Shown here: positions 55,272-64,000 of the stretch, piece after piece
Layout of the letters: every line of letters begins with the position of its first letter
Position numbering within the stretch: the stretch's first letter is position 1
Assembly (NCBI RefSeq): GCF_001702265.1
Contig: NZ_MAUE01000012.1
Location: 62,001 to 126,000, forward strand
Direction of reading: 5' to 3'
DNA length: 64,000 nucleotides
DNA from: Pseudomonas aylmerensis
GTDB lineage: Bacteria; Pseudomonadota; Gammaproteobacteria; Pseudomonadales; Pseudomonadaceae
Notes under the pieces: model-generated
The model's input: the letters and a program-made list of their open reading frames with translations, nothing else
Told to the model about the DNA's origin: nothing
Databases searched by the model: none
Position numbers and translations under genes: made by a program

Positions 55272-55641
55272 GTACCGCTCCTCTCATTTCTAATTTTTGT
55301 ATTTCTTTGGTCTCGGGTCTGACGCCCTCGATCCACAGATGCGCGATTAGCGCCAGATAGTGACTACCAAGTCAATCGTAACCTTGTGTGTCTACTACCT
55401 TCGTCTAATCGCAGTTAATTTGGTCCCTGCAGGGTAATGAGTTTTTCATACACCCAAAAAGAATTGTTTCATTCTTTTTCATACGATTCGGGAATAAGAC
55501 TTTCCATGGCGCGAACGGGTCAGCATAGACGAGCCGCTCCATAAGCTAATTCCCAAAGGGTATTTGTTAGCGCTTTTTTAGATCGATTAGTGTGGCCGTA
55601 CCGTTTCATACGTCACCCACGATCAAAAAGGCGACGCCATC
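55272..55641. promoter_or_regulatory. Divergent AT-rich region between the porin and tauA-like genes
   Basis: 370 bases without a gene. The part from 55380 to 55625 is clearly richer in A and T than its surroundings (AATTGTTTCATTCTTTTTCA and similar). It should hold both promoters. No perfect dyad or known consensus was found by eye. Confidence 0.5.
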
Positions 55642-56628
55642 ATGGCCAAAGGCACATCCTCCCGTCAATTTGTTACAGTTTTTGTGTCACTAATACTTTC
55701 TTTTGGTGTCAAAGCCGCCGATTTAACCGTCGGCTACCAAACGGGTATCGATCCCAGCAAAGTCCCACAGGCCGATGGCCTCTATGAAAAGGCCATTGGC
55801 GAGAAAATTGCCTGGCGCCGATTCAACAGCGGGCCGGAAGTCGTCACCGCGATCGCCTCGGGTGATGTGCAAATCGGCAACCTCGGTTCCAGCCCCCTCG
55901 CCGCAGCTGCATCGCGCAATCTACCGATCGTCGCGTTTATCGTATCGGCGCAGATCAATACTTCTGAAGCATTGGTGGTGCGCAACGGCAGCGGCATCGA
56001 CAAACCCGAAGACCTGGTCGGCAAGACCATCGCCACGCCCTTTGTCTCCACCTCTCATTACAGCCTGCTCGGTGCATTGAAGCATTGGGGGCTGGACACC
56101 CGGAAAGTCAAAGTGGTGAACCTGCAACCCGCCGAAATTGCCGCCGCGTGGAAACGGGGTGATATCGACGGCGCTTTTGTCTGGTCACCTGCGCTCGGAG
56201 AGATCCGCAAGACCGGCAAGACCCTGACAGACGCGGCCCAGGTGGGTCAGTGGGGCGCACCGACGTTTGAGGTGTGGGTAGCACGCAAGGATTTTGCGCA
56301 AAAACATCCTGACGTAGTGGCCAGGTTTGCCAAGGTCACGCTGGACTCTTTCGCTGACTACGCCGCCCATAAAGATGCCTGGACAGTGGACTCCGAGCCG
56401 GTACAGAAAATCGCCAAACTGACAGGATCAAACGCCGCCGACATTCCAGAGCTGTTGGCCGGTACCACCTTCCCGGACGCCAAGGCGCAGCAGACCGACG
56501 CACTGCTCAAAGGCGGCACGGCGAAGGCGATTGGAGAGACGGCGAAGTTCTTGAAGGAACAAGGCAAGGTCGAGACGGTGCTGCCGGACTATTCGGCCTT
56601 TGTGACCGACCAATTCATCAAGCCCTGA
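55642..56628 (+). CDS. TauA-like taurine/sulfonate-binding protein (orphan)
   Basis: Periplasmic binding protein of 328 residues. After a signal peptide, residues resemble E. coli TauA closely: VGYQTGIDPSKVPQADGLYE, ASGDVQIGNLGSSPLAAAAS, STSHYSLLGALKHWGLD, VNLQPAEIAAAWKRGDIDGA and QVGQWGAPTFEVWVARKDFA. No tauB, tauC or tauD follows; the next gene is argA in the opposite direction. It may use the ssu permease or a distant tau transporter. The GGCGACGCC leader before ATG is a weak ribosome site. Confidence 0.87.
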   Translation: MAKGTSSRQFVTVFVSLILSFGVKAADLTVGYQTGIDPSKVPQADGLYEKAIGEKIAWRRFNSGPEVVTAIASGDVQIGNLGSSPLAAAASRNLPIVAFIVSAQINTSEALVVRNGSGIDKPEDLVGKTIATPFVSTSHYSLLGALKHWGLDTRKVKVVNLQPAEIAAAWKRGDIDGAFVWSPALGEIRKTGKTLTDAAQVGQWGAPTFEVWVARKDFAQKHPDVVARFAKVTLDSFADYAAHKDAWTVDSEPVQKIAKLTGSNAADIPELLAGTTFPDAKAQQTDALLKGGTAKAIGETAKFLKEQGKVETVLPDYSAFVTDQFIKP

Positions 56629-56630
56629 CC

Positions 56631-56660
56631 CTGCAGGAGCCGGCTTGCCGGCTCCTGCAG
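56631..56660. repeat. REP singlet, perfect hairpin
   Basis: CTGCAGGAGCCGG, loop CTTG, CCGGCTCCTGCAG: a perfect 13-bp stem starting two bases after the tauA-like stop and ending eight bases before the argA stop. It is compact, single-hairpin and may terminate both genes. Confidence 0.87.
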
Positions 56661-56668
56661 AATGGGGG

Positions 56669-57967
56669 TTACAGCGCCTTTTCGAAGATCTTCGAATTAC
56701 GCTGGTAGTTGTACAGCGACGCCCGTGCCGACGGCAGGCGATCAACACTGCTCGGCACAAAGCCCCGCTCGCGGAACCAGTGGGCGGTACGCGTGGTAAG
56801 CACGAACAAGGTCTTCAAACCCTGGGCCCGCGCACGAGTTTCGATGCGTTCGAGCAGCTCATCACCGCGCCCGCCGTGGCGGTATTCCGGGTTCACCGCC
56901 AGACACGCCAGCTCACCTGCGTCCGAATCCGCGATCTGATACAGCGCCGCACAGGCGATGATCATGCCTTCGCGCTCGACCACACTGAATTGCTCGATCT
57001 CACGCTCCAGCACTTCGCGCGAACGACGCACCAGGATGCCCTGTTCTTCCAGCGGGCTGATCAGGTCCAGCAAGCCACCGACGTCTTCAATCGCCGCCTC
57101 ACGGACCAGCTCGAATTGTTCCTGGGCCACCAGCGTACCGCCGCCGTCCCGGGTGAACAGTTCGGTGAGCAGCGCGCCGTCTTCGGCGTAACTGACGATA
57201 TGGCTGCGCCCGACGCCGCCACGGCAAGCCTCGGCGGCGGCATCCAACAGCTCGGCCTGGTAGTTGCTGCCCAGGCGTTGCAGGTGCGCCGGCACTTGCT
57301 GCGGACGCAGCTCGCGGACCAGGCGACCATTTTCATCGATCAGGCCGAGGTCGGCGCCGAACAGCAACAGCTTGTCGGCTCCCAGGTCGATGGCGGCGCG
57401 AGTGGCGACGTCTTCGCAGGCCAGGTTGAAGATCTCACCCGTCGGCGAATAGCCCAGCGGCGACAGCAACACGATGGAACGCTCGTCCAGCAGGCGATTG
57501 ATACCCTTGCGGTCGACGCGGCGCACTTCGCCTGTGTGGTGGTAATCAACGCCTTCGAGCACGCCGATAGGTCGTGCGGTCACCAGGTTGCCGCTGGCCA
57601 CCCGCAGGCGCGAGCCCTGCATCGGCGACGAGGCCATGTCCATGGAAAGGCGCGCTTCGATGGCGATGCGCAGGTGGCCGACCGCGTCGATCACACACTC
57701 CAGGGTTGCGGCATCGGTGATGCGCAGGCCTTCGTGGTAAGCCGGGGTCAGGCCGCGCGCCTCAAGGCGCGCTTCGATCTGTGGGCGCGAACCGTGCACC
57801 AGCACCAGGCGCACGCCGAGGCTGTGCAGCAGCACAAGGTCGTGGACGATATTGCCGAAGTTCGGATGTTCCACACCGTCGCCAGGCAGCATGACCACGA
57901 AGGTGCAGTCCCGGTGAGCATTGATGTAGGGCGAAGCGTGACGAAGCCAATTGACGTATTCGGGCAT
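56669..57967 (-). CDS. argA: Amino-acid N-acetyltransferase ArgA
   Basis: N-acetylglutamate synthase of 432 residues, first enzyme of arginine synthesis. An N-terminal amino-acid-kinase-like domain (about 1-280; TFVVMLPGDGVEH, LVLVHGSRPQIE) carries the arginine feedback site, and a GNAT domain follows (CLAVNPEYRHGGRGDELLERIE is the acetyl-CoA P-loop). The length and order match the Pseudomonas and E. coli enzymes. It lies 135 bases downstream of argE on the same strand. Confidence 0.95.
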   Translation of the reverse strand: MPEYVNWLRHASPYINAHRDCTFVVMLPGDGVEHPNFGNIVHDLVLLHSLGVRLVLVHGSRPQIEARLEARGLTPAYHEGLRITDAATLECVIDAVGHLRIAIEARLSMDMASSPMQGSRLRVASGNLVTARPIGVLEGVDYHHTGEVRRVDRKGINRLLDERSIVLLSPLGYSPTGEIFNLACEDVATRAAIDLGADKLLLFGADLGLIDENGRLVRELRPQQVPAHLQRLGSNYQAELLDAAAEACRGGVGRSHIVSYAEDGALLTELFTRDGGGTLVAQEQFELVREAAIEDVGGLLDLISPLEEQGILVRRSREVLEREIEQFSVVEREGMIIACAALYQIADSDAGELACLAVNPEYRHGGRGDELLERIETRARAQGLKTLFVLTTRTAHWFRERGFVPSSVDRLPSARASLYNYQRNSKIFEKAL

Positions 57968-58102
57968 AAAACCTGGGCCTGTAATAAAAAGCAGCCGAAA
58001 AAGGATGAATCGTGAAAACGCACAGCGGGCTGATGGTTATCGTCGGAACAGGCTTGGCGACACGCTCGCTCTCCTTCTATGTACGAACAGGCAAGGGTTA
58101 AT

Positions 58103-59251
58103 TTATGCAGGTTTCAGGCAGTAATGTTCGATCAATTCACGCAATAGACGCACTGTAGGCGTCAAGCGTGACATTTCGAGGTACTCGCCCGGCTGGTGGG
58201 CGCAGGCGATATCGCCAGGGCCGAGCACCAGGGTTTCACAACCAAGGCGCTGAAGATAAGGCGCTTCCGTGCCGAACGCTACTGCTTCGGCACGATGACC
58301 GGTCAATCGTTCCGCAACCCGCACCAACTCGGCGTCTTCGGCTTGCTCGAACGGCGGCACTTCGGGGAACAACGGCGCATAGTCGATCTTGACCTTGTGG
58401 CGCTCGGCCAAGGGTTCGAGCTTCTGCCGGATCGCGGCGCGCAGCACCTGCGGGTCCATGCCGGGCAATGGCCGCAGGTCGAATTCCAGGGAGCACTGGC
58501 CGCAGATACGGTTGGGGTTGTCGCCACCATGAATGCAGCCGAAGTTCATGGTCGGCTGCGGTACGCTGAATTGCGGGTTGCGGTATTCGCGCTGCCAGGC
58601 CAGGCGCAGGCCGCGCAGTTCGCCGATGGCGTCATGCATGGCCTCCAGGGCACTGTGGCCAAGGCTCGGATCCGACGAATGGCCGCTTTGGCCGAGGATG
58701 TCGATGCGTTCCATCATCACACCTTTGTGCAGGCGGATCGGCTTGAGGCCGGTAGGCTCGCCGATCACCGCCGCACGGCCCAACGGGCGACCTGCCTCGG
58801 CCAGCGCGCGGGCGCCGGACATGGAGCTTTCTTCATCACAGGTGGCCAGGATCAGCAACGGCTGCTTGAACGGCTGATCGAGCAACGGCAACACGGCCTC
58901 AATCGCCAGCGCGAAAAAACCCTTCATGTCGCAGCTGCCCAGTCCTACCCAGCGGCCGTCGACTTCCGTCAGCTTGAGCGGATCGGTCTTCCACAACGCA
59001 GCGTCATACGGAACGGTATCGCTATGGCCGGCCAGCACCAGGCCGCCGGGGCCACTGCCGAAGCTGGCGAGCAGGTTGAATTTGCCGGGGCTGACCTGCT
59101 GGATGTCGATGGCGAAACCCAGGTCGCCCAGCCAACCTGCGAGCAAATCGATGACCGGTCGGTTGGTCTGGTCGAGAGACGCTTGGGTACAACTGACCGA
59201 AGGCGCGGCAATCAGCGCGGCGAACTGCTCTTTCATGGACGGTAATGGCAT
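58103..59251 (-). CDS. argE: Acetylornithine deacetylase ArgE
   Basis: Zinc M20 hydrolase of 382 residues that frees ornithine from N-acetylornithine. Metal and catalytic motifs are GHSDTVP, SCDMKGFFALA, CDEESSMSGARALAEAG and a late His (CAHQPGEYLEMSRL). ATG 59251 with GAGAGG upstream gives the common MPLPSMKEQF start; the frame to 59368 adds non-conserved residues. It is grouped with argA. Many pseudomonads also recycle acetyl groups through ArgJ, so ArgE here may be accessory. Confidence 0.93.
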   Translation of the reverse strand: MPLPSMKEQFAALIAAPSVSCTQASLDQTNRPVIDLLAGWLGDLGFAIDIQQVSPGKFNLLASFGSGPGGLVLAGHSDTVPYDAALWKTDPLKLTEVDGRWVGLGSCDMKGFFALAIEAVLPLLDQPFKQPLLILATCDEESSMSGARALAEAGRPLGRAAVIGEPTGLKPIRLHKGVMMERIDILGQSGHSSDPSLGHSALEAMHDAIGELRGLRLAWQREYRNPQFSVPQPTMNFGCIHGGDNPNRICGQCSLEFDLRPLPGMDPQVLRAAIRQKLEPLAERHKVKIDYAPLFPEVPPFEQAEDAELVRVAERLTGHRAEAVAFGTEAPYLQRLGCETLVLGPGDIACAHQPGEYLEMSRLTPTVRLLRELIEHYCLKPA

Positions 59252-59409
59252 GCGCAGCCTCTCAACTTCCCGGATGAGCCCCACTATAGAGCCATCTGCA
59301 CGACACAATAAACCGTTGCGGCGCGTTGCCGGGCTCAGTCCTGTACACTGCACGGCCTTGGCAGCCACTCTTTTCCCCGGCTGCGCTCCCGATCCTGGAT
59401 TTTCCGGCC

Positions 59410-60777
59410 ATGCAGAAAGAAACCGAAATCAAGCTCCGCGTCAGCCGCGAAACACTCGCCGCGCTGCGTGAGCACCCGCTACTGAAAAAACGCAACAAAA
59501 GTGGCTGGGAACGCCGTGAGTTGATGAACCAGTACTTCGACACCCCCGAACGCGACCTGGCCCAGGCCAAGGTCGCGCTGCGCCTGCGCAAGGACGGTGA
59601 CGACGTGATCCAGACCCTCAAGACCCGTGGCCAGAGCGTCGCCGGTTTGTCGGAACGTAACGAGTACAACTGGGAATTGCCCAAAGCCAAGCTCGACGTG
59701 AAGAAGCTCGACGGCGACTGCTGGCCCGAGCAACTGGCCGAGCTGGATAAAAAGACCCTCAAGCCAATCTTCACCACTGACTTCGTGCGTGAGCGCGCCG
59801 AAATCGCCTGGGGCCGAGGCAAGGCCAAAGTCGTGATCGAAGCGGCCCTGGACCTCGGACACGTGGTGGTCGGCAAGCAGAAAGAAGAAATCTGCGAGCT
59901 GGAACTGGAACTGCGCGAAGGCGAACCGGCGGCCCTGCTGGAACTGGCCGCCGAGTTGGCCGCCACCCTCGCACTGATGCCGTGCGACATCAGCAAGGCC
60001 GAGCGCGGCTACCGCCTGTACGACGCCAGCAGCTACTCCCTGAGCCTGCCAGCGCCGCAGTTGCACGCCGAAATGCCGTTGGATGACGCATTCGCCGCGA
60101 TCATGTGGCACCTGTTGGGCAGCAGCCAGCGCCTGGCCGAGCAATACCGTTTCAATGGCCACTGGCGCCTGTTGCAGGACTGGGTCGACAACCTCGGCGA
60201 ACTGCGTGCCCTGATCGGCAGCCTCGGCCAGGCCGCACCGCGTCAATCCACCAGCGAACTGCGCAGCGCATTGGATGCCCTGCTGGAAGACTGGCGCCCG
60301 CTGGTGCAGGCCGGTGACGACGATGAAGACATTCGCAAAGCCGCGCCGGAGCAGTTCATCGAAGAATTGGACGACGTGCGCTGGGGCCTGTTCTCACTGA
60401 ACGCTTCGCGCTGGCTGCTGGCGCGAGCCTGGACGGCCGATCGCAATGTGCGCGGCAACCGCCAGGGCGCCGCGCAAATCACCAACTGGCTGCCGCGCCT
60501 GCTCGCCGACGATGCCGTCGCCCTGCAACTGCCGCGCTACCAGCAGCAACCGGAGGACCTCGCCGAGCAACTGCCGCGTATCGAACGCATCCAGGCCTGG
60601 CTGCATCATGCCCGCCAGGTGGTGGACATTCCGGAACTGGACCGTCTGTACGGTGAGCTGAACAAGCTGGTGCAACTGGCCAACCAGCCGATCACCGATG
60701 AATCGCTGGATGCGCGCATGCACCAGGCGATTGCGGTGTATCAGAACCGCGCGTGGAAGACCCTGCTGCGTCTGTAA
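59410..60777 (+). CDS. CYTH-CHAD domain protein (inorganic triphosphatase-like)
   Basis: Protein of 455 residues. An N-terminal CYTH domain (about 1-200) begins with the defining E-x-E-x-K (KETEIKLRV) and has paired charged strands typical of the triphosphate tunnel. A C-terminal CHAD helical domain (about 215-455) carries conserved Arg and His positions for polyphosphate or phosphate binding. Relatives such as E. coli YgiF hydrolyse triphosphate. It is divergent from argE. The ATG lies 84 bases into an open frame and matches the family start. Confidence 0.9.
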   Translation: MQKETEIKLRVSRETLAALREHPLLKKRNKSGWERRELMNQYFDTPERDLAQAKVALRLRKDGDDVIQTLKTRGQSVAGLSERNEYNWELPKAKLDVKKLDGDCWPEQLAELDKKTLKPIFTTDFVRERAEIAWGRGKAKVVIEAALDLGHVVVGKQKEEICELELELREGEPAALLELAAELAATLALMPCDISKAERGYRLYDASSYSLSLPAPQLHAEMPLDDAFAAIMWHLLGSSQRLAEQYRFNGHWRLLQDWVDNLGELRALIGSLGQAAPRQSTSELRSALDALLEDWRPLVQAGDDDEDIRKAAPEQFIEELDDVRWGLFSLNASRWLLARAWTADRNVRGNRQGAAQITNWLPRLLADDAVALQLPRYQQQPEDLAEQLPRIERIQAWLHHARQVVDIPELDRLYGELNKLVQLANQPITDESLDARMHQAIAVYQNRAWKTLLRL

Positions 60778-60860
60778 GCGCTATCGCCAGCAAGCCGGCG
60801 CCTGCATTGGCATGCATTCCCCTGTGGGAGCCGGGCTTGGCCGCGATGCGGCCGGCTCGG

Positions 60861-61331
60861 TCAGCGCAGGACCGGCAGGCTGGTGGTCGACTTGATCTCG
60901 GATAACGCGACAATCGAGTTGACCTCCTGGATCCCCGGCACCATCGACAGCTTTTCGAAGAAAAACCGCTCGTACGCCTCAATATCCGCCGTCACGATGC
61001 GCAACAGAAAATCCACCGCCCCCATCAGCACATAGCACTCCAGCACTTCCGGAAACCCGCGAATCGCCTCGGTGAACTCCGTGAAGTTGGACCGCCCGTG
61101 GGCGTTGAGTTTGATCTCGGCGAAAATCTGCGTGTTGAGGCCGATCTTCTTGCGATCCAGCAGGGTGACCTGGCCACGGATCACGCCCTCCTCCTTGAGC
61201 CGCTGGATACGCCGCCAGCACGGCGACTGGGACAGGCCGACCTGCTCGGCGATCTGCGCGCTGGAAAGCGAGGCATCCTCTTGCAGCAGGGCCAGGATGC
61301 GGCGGTCGTAGGCGTCCAATTCGCTGTGCAT
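60861..61331 (-). CDS. Lrp/AsnC-family transcriptional regulator
   Basis: Regulator of 156 residues. An N-terminal HTH (LDAYDRRILALLQEDASLSS and SSAQIAEQVGLSQSPCWRRIQRL) is followed by a RAM/ACT-like domain for an amino-acid ligand (VLECYVLMGAVDFLLRIV). A longer frame upstream is ignored because MHSELDAYDRRI is the usual start. It is divergent from the small gene at 61459, which could be its target. Confidence 0.9.
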   Translation of the reverse strand: MHSELDAYDRRILALLQEDASLSSAQIAEQVGLSQSPCWRRIQRLKEEGVIRGQVTLLDRKKIGLNTQIFAEIKLNAHGRSNFTEFTEAIRGFPEVLECYVLMGAVDFLLRIVTADIEAYERFFFEKLSMVPGIQEVNSIVALSEIKSTTSLPVLR

Positions 61332-61458
61332 AAAAATACCTGTTCTGATGCTTATCTTGAATTGATTGAGTTTTTTAATCGTCAATTGCGCCCATCTTAG
61401 ATAAGAAATCTCCGGTGGCGAATGTAAAAATTTCTCCAGTCGAATCTGGAGAGTCAGC

Positions 61459-61797
61459 ATGCACGCCGTCGAAACCACCCACCCTGCCACCCGCGTCGAT
61501 GCATGGGCCGTCAGCAGCGCCCATTGCCAGGCGCATTATCAGATCGTTGCCGAGGCTGAACCCGATGTGGTGTGCCGGGTACTCAACTATTTCGCCCTGC
61601 AGTTCCTCACCCCCGCGCGGGTGTCGGTGAACCGCGAGGCAGACCTGCTGTACATCGAAATCATGATGGATGGCTTGAGCTGGCACCGCGCCCAAGTGAT
61701 CGGTGAAAAGATTCGAAACCTGATCAGCGTGTGCTCGCTGCACGTGGACCAAGCCGACTGCGTAGGGGCTCAGGCGCTGGTGGCAGCGATTCGGTAA
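61459..61797 (+). CDS. Small ACT-like hypothetical protein
   Basis: Protein of 112 residues with no signal peptide or membrane segment. The centre reads IVAEAEPDVVCRVLNYFALQFLTPARVSVNREADLLYIEIMMDGLSWHRAQVIGEKIRNL, an alternation of strand and helix that resembles a single ACT-like ligand domain, such as the small subunit of acetolactate synthase-type proteins. Divergence from an Lrp regulator by 127 bases suggests amino-acid-linked control. Function unknown. Confidence 0.65.
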   Translation: MHAVETTHPATRVDAWAVSSAHCQAHYQIVAEAEPDVVCRVLNYFALQFLTPARVSVNREADLLYIEIMMDGLSWHRAQVIGEKIRNLISVCSLHVDQADCVGAQALVAAIR

Positions 61798-61880
61798 AAG
61801 GCTGCAATACACGCGGGGAGGAAGATATCCAGGCGCTGGCTAGCGTGTAGCTTACATCCGCTGCCAGCCAGGAAACCCGC

Positions 61881-63560
61881 ATGCCCCTTGACCGTCGATT
61901 GGAACTGCATCAACTGCTGCCGGCATTGGTCGACGATGGGCTGGTCACACCCGAGGTGGCGCAACGGTTGGCGACCCTGCCGGCCAGTCACAGCCGGCAT
62001 CCACTGGAATGCATCGCTGCCGAAGGCCCCTGCCTGGAAACCCTGACCCAGTGGCTGGCCGAGCATGTCGGCCAAGCGTATCTGCGCATCGACCCGCTGA
62101 AGATCGACGTGGCGACGATTGTGCCGCTGATGTCCTACGCCTTCGCCCAACGCCACGCCATCCTGGCGGTCGCGGTGGATGCGCAGACCGTCACGGTCGC
62201 CAGCGCCCAGCCCTATATCACCAGCTGGGAAGCCGGACTTGCCCAAGTGCTCAAGCGCTCGATCCAGCGCAGGGTGGCCAACCCGCAAGAGATCCAACGC
62301 TGCATCGGCGAGTTTTATCGGTTGGCGAAGTCCGTCAGTGGCGCAGAGCAAAAGGTCGCGACGCCCGGCACTGCAGACCTGCTCAACCTCGGTGCCAGTG
62401 ACCAGGAGGCAGATGCCAATGACGCGCATATCGTCAATATCGTCGACTGGCTGTTGCAGTACGCATTCGGCCAACGGGCCAGTGATATCCATGTCGAACC
62501 GTGCCGCGACCAGGGCCGGGTGCGCTTTCGCATCGACGGGCTATTGCACGACGTTTATCAGTTTGCGCCCCAGGTCACGATGGCGGTGGTCAGCCGCTTG
62601 AAAAGCCTGGGCCGCATGAACGTCGCGGACAAACGCAAACCCCAGGACGGTCGGATCAAGACCAAGAGCCCGACAGGTGCAGAAGTTGAGCTGCGCCTCT
62701 CGACCTTGCCCACCGCGTTTGGCGAGAAACTGGTGATGCGGATTTTCGACCCGCAGGTGCTGCTCAGGGATTTTGACCAATTGGGCCTTTCCAGCGACGA
62801 CCAGCAACGCTGGCAGGCCATGACCCGCCAGGCCAATGGCATCATCCTGGTGACCGGGCCGACCGGCTCAGGCAAGACCAGCACCCTTTACACCACGCTC
62901 AAGCAACTGGCGACCCGCGAGGTCAACCTGTGCACCGTGGAAGACCCGATCGAGATGGTTGAGCCTTCGTTCAACCAGATGCAGGTGCAGCACAGCATCG
63001 GCCTGACCTTCGCCAGCGGCATCCGCGCCCTGCTGCGCCAGGACCCGGACATCATCATGATCGGCGAGATTCGCGACCAGGAAACCGCAGAAATGGCGAT
63101 CCAGGCTGCGCTGACCGGACATCTCGTGCTGTCGACTTTGCATACCAACGATGCACCGGGTGCCATCAGCCGCCTGCAGGAACTGGGAATTGCTCATTAT
63201 TTGATCAAGGCTACGCTACTGGGAGTCATGGCACAGCGCCTGGTGCGCCTGTTATGCCCTCACTGCAAGCGCGCCATGGATGACACCCACGAGGCCAGCG
63301 GTTGCGTTGAGTGCCGACACAGCGGCTACCGCGGCCGTGCCGGGGTCTACGAGGTGATGGTCATGACTGAACACCTCAAGGCCCTGATCACGCCCGGCGC
63401 CGATGTGCACGCCCTGCGTCAGGCGGCCATTGCCCAGGGCATGTGCAGCTTGCGCATGGCCGGCATGCACAAGGTAAAGGCGGGGCTCACCTCGCTCGCG
63501 GAAGTATTACGGGTAACGCCTGGGGATTCGGTAACAAATCCTTTGCTGGTTGCGCGGTGA
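61881..63560 (+). CDS. GspE/PulE-type secretion ATPase (orphan)
   Basis: ATPase of 559 residues related to type II secretion and pilus assembly motors. An N-terminal T2SSE_N-like domain (about 30-150) precedes the core. Walker A is GPTGSGKTSTLY, the Asp box IMIGEIRDQETAEMA, and the His box LVLSTLHTND. The zinc element is CPHC, twelve residues, CVEC, shorter than in classical GspE. No gspF, gspG or other secretion genes are near. It may belong to a dispersed pilus- or Hxc-like system. Confidence 0.85.
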   Translation: MPLDRRLELHQLLPALVDDGLVTPEVAQRLATLPASHSRHPLECIAAEGPCLETLTQWLAEHVGQAYLRIDPLKIDVATIVPLMSYAFAQRHAILAVAVDAQTVTVASAQPYITSWEAGLAQVLKRSIQRRVANPQEIQRCIGEFYRLAKSVSGAEQKVATPGTADLLNLGASDQEADANDAHIVNIVDWLLQYAFGQRASDIHVEPCRDQGRVRFRIDGLLHDVYQFAPQVTMAVVSRLKSLGRMNVADKRKPQDGRIKTKSPTGAEVELRLSTLPTAFGEKLVMRIFDPQVLLRDFDQLGLSSDDQQRWQAMTRQANGIILVTGPTGSGKTSTLYTTLKQLATREVNLCTVEDPIEMVEPSFNQMQVQHSIGLTFASGIRALLRQDPDIIMIGEIRDQETAEMAIQAALTGHLVLSTLHTNDAPGAISRLQELGIAHYLIKATLLGVMAQRLVRLLCPHCKRAMDDTHEASGCVECRHSGYRGRAGVYEVMVMTEHLKALITPGADVHALRQAAIAQGMCSLRMAGMHKVKAGLTSLAEVLRVTPGDSVTNPLLVAR

Positions 63561-63637
63561 AAGCGTCTTTATCGGTGACAACCCCGTTACAATCGGCCGG
63601 CTGTCGCTTTACTGACATTCTTAGATAAGGAATCGCT

Positions 63638-64000
63638 ATGCAGATCGGAACCGTACTGCTTCTTTTCGTGGGGTTGGCCGTCGCCATCCTCTTCATGGGT
63701 TTCAAGGTAGTGCCCCAAGGCTACCAGTGGACGGTCGAGCGCTTCGGCCGCTACACCAACACCCTCAAGCCCGGCCTGAACATCATCATCCCGGTCATGG
63801 ACCGCATCGGTCGCAAGATCAACGTGATGGAAAGCGTGCTGGATATCCCGCCGCAGGAAGTGATCACCGCCGACAACGCCACCGTGCAGATCGACGCCGT
63901 GTGCTTCTTCCAGGTGGTCAATACCGCCCAGGCCGCCTACGAGGTCAACAACCTCGAGCACGCCATCCGCAACCTGCTGCAAACCAATATCCGTACGGTG
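63638..64000 (+). CDS. SPFH/Band-7 membrane protein (5' part only)
   Basis: Only the first 121 codons are inside the window. A single N-terminal helix ([17 protein letters not shown]) is followed by the start of the SPFH domain: [58 protein letters not shown]. It resembles QmcA/stomatin-type proteins that form large membrane scaffolds. AAGGAATCGCT precedes ATG 63638. A NfeD-type partner gene is often adjacent and may lie beyond the edge. Confidence 0.88.
   Translation, partial: MQIGTVLLLFVGLAVAILFMGFKVVPQGYQWTVERFGRYTNTLKPGLNIIIPVMDRIGRKINVMESVLDIPPQEVITADNATVQIDAVCFFQVVNTAQAAYEVNNLEHAIRNLLQTNIRTV

Overview
The window looks like a chromosomal segment of a fluorescent Pseudomonas (P. fluorescens group). 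Support comes from high GC, the gene content and order, and many REP-type palindromes with the core GCGGGCAAGCC / GGCTTGCC. Blocks such as thyA-lgt-ptsP-rppH, ilvA/rpiA, serA, spuBCDEFGH and the ssu operon are typical of the genus. Nothing looks like a phage, plasmid, insertion sequence, tRNA or rRNA. Almost every base between REP palindromes belongs to a recognisable gene. Both ends are cut: a periplasmic binding protein at the left and an SPFH-domain protein at the right.

Layout. (1) 1-4142: a predicted 2-aminoethylphosphonate ABC importer with its LysR regulator. (2) 4159-6942: Cd/Zn efflux ATPase cadA divergent from cadR around a perfect MerR-type operator. (3) 7072-17001: housekeeping genes (thyA, lgt, a TauE/SafE exporter, an NRDE protein, ptsP, rppH, a HAD phosphatase, ilvA, rpiA). 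(4) 17119-24513: two tandem SdiA-regulated-like proteins, an FAH hydrolase, a D-2-hydroxyglutarate-dehydrogenase-type flavoenzyme divergent from serA, DUF4399, an unusually small binding protein and DUF523. (5) 24516-27671: small hypothetical or oxygenase genes. (6) 27762-31710: a compact two-operon locus of unknown purpose. It holds two half-size EamA/SMR-type transporters coupled to a DegT-type aminotransferase, converging on a GNAT-like protein coupled to an arginase-fold protein. (7) 31882-36274: a large N-terminal-nucleophile acylase, a GlxA-type regulator and an HD-domain protein. (8) 36449-46824: polyamine uptake and gamma-glutamyl catabolism (spuBCDEFGH with a divergent spuI). (9) 47176-56628: a TetR regulator and a sulfur-starvation island (ssuEADCBF, lsfA, an OprD-type porin, an orphan TauA-like binding protein). 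(10) 56669-64000: argA, argE, a CYTH-CHAD protein, an Lrp regulator, an orphan GspE-type ATPase and an SPFH protein.

Common themes are scavenging of organic nitrogen, phosphorus and sulfur (aminophosphonate, polyamines, sulfonates), amino-acid biosynthesis (Thr/Ile, Ser, Arg) and envelope functions. The least explained part is 27762-31710, where ORF overlaps, conserved catalytic residues and transporter architecture suggest synthesis and membrane translocation of an amino-modified compound. Other leads are a lobe-I-only binding protein, two families of palindromic repeats with distinct architectures, a five-unit 16-bp tandem repeat, and a hairpin in the spuB/spuI divergent region. All functional calls come from reading the sequence; no database search was run.
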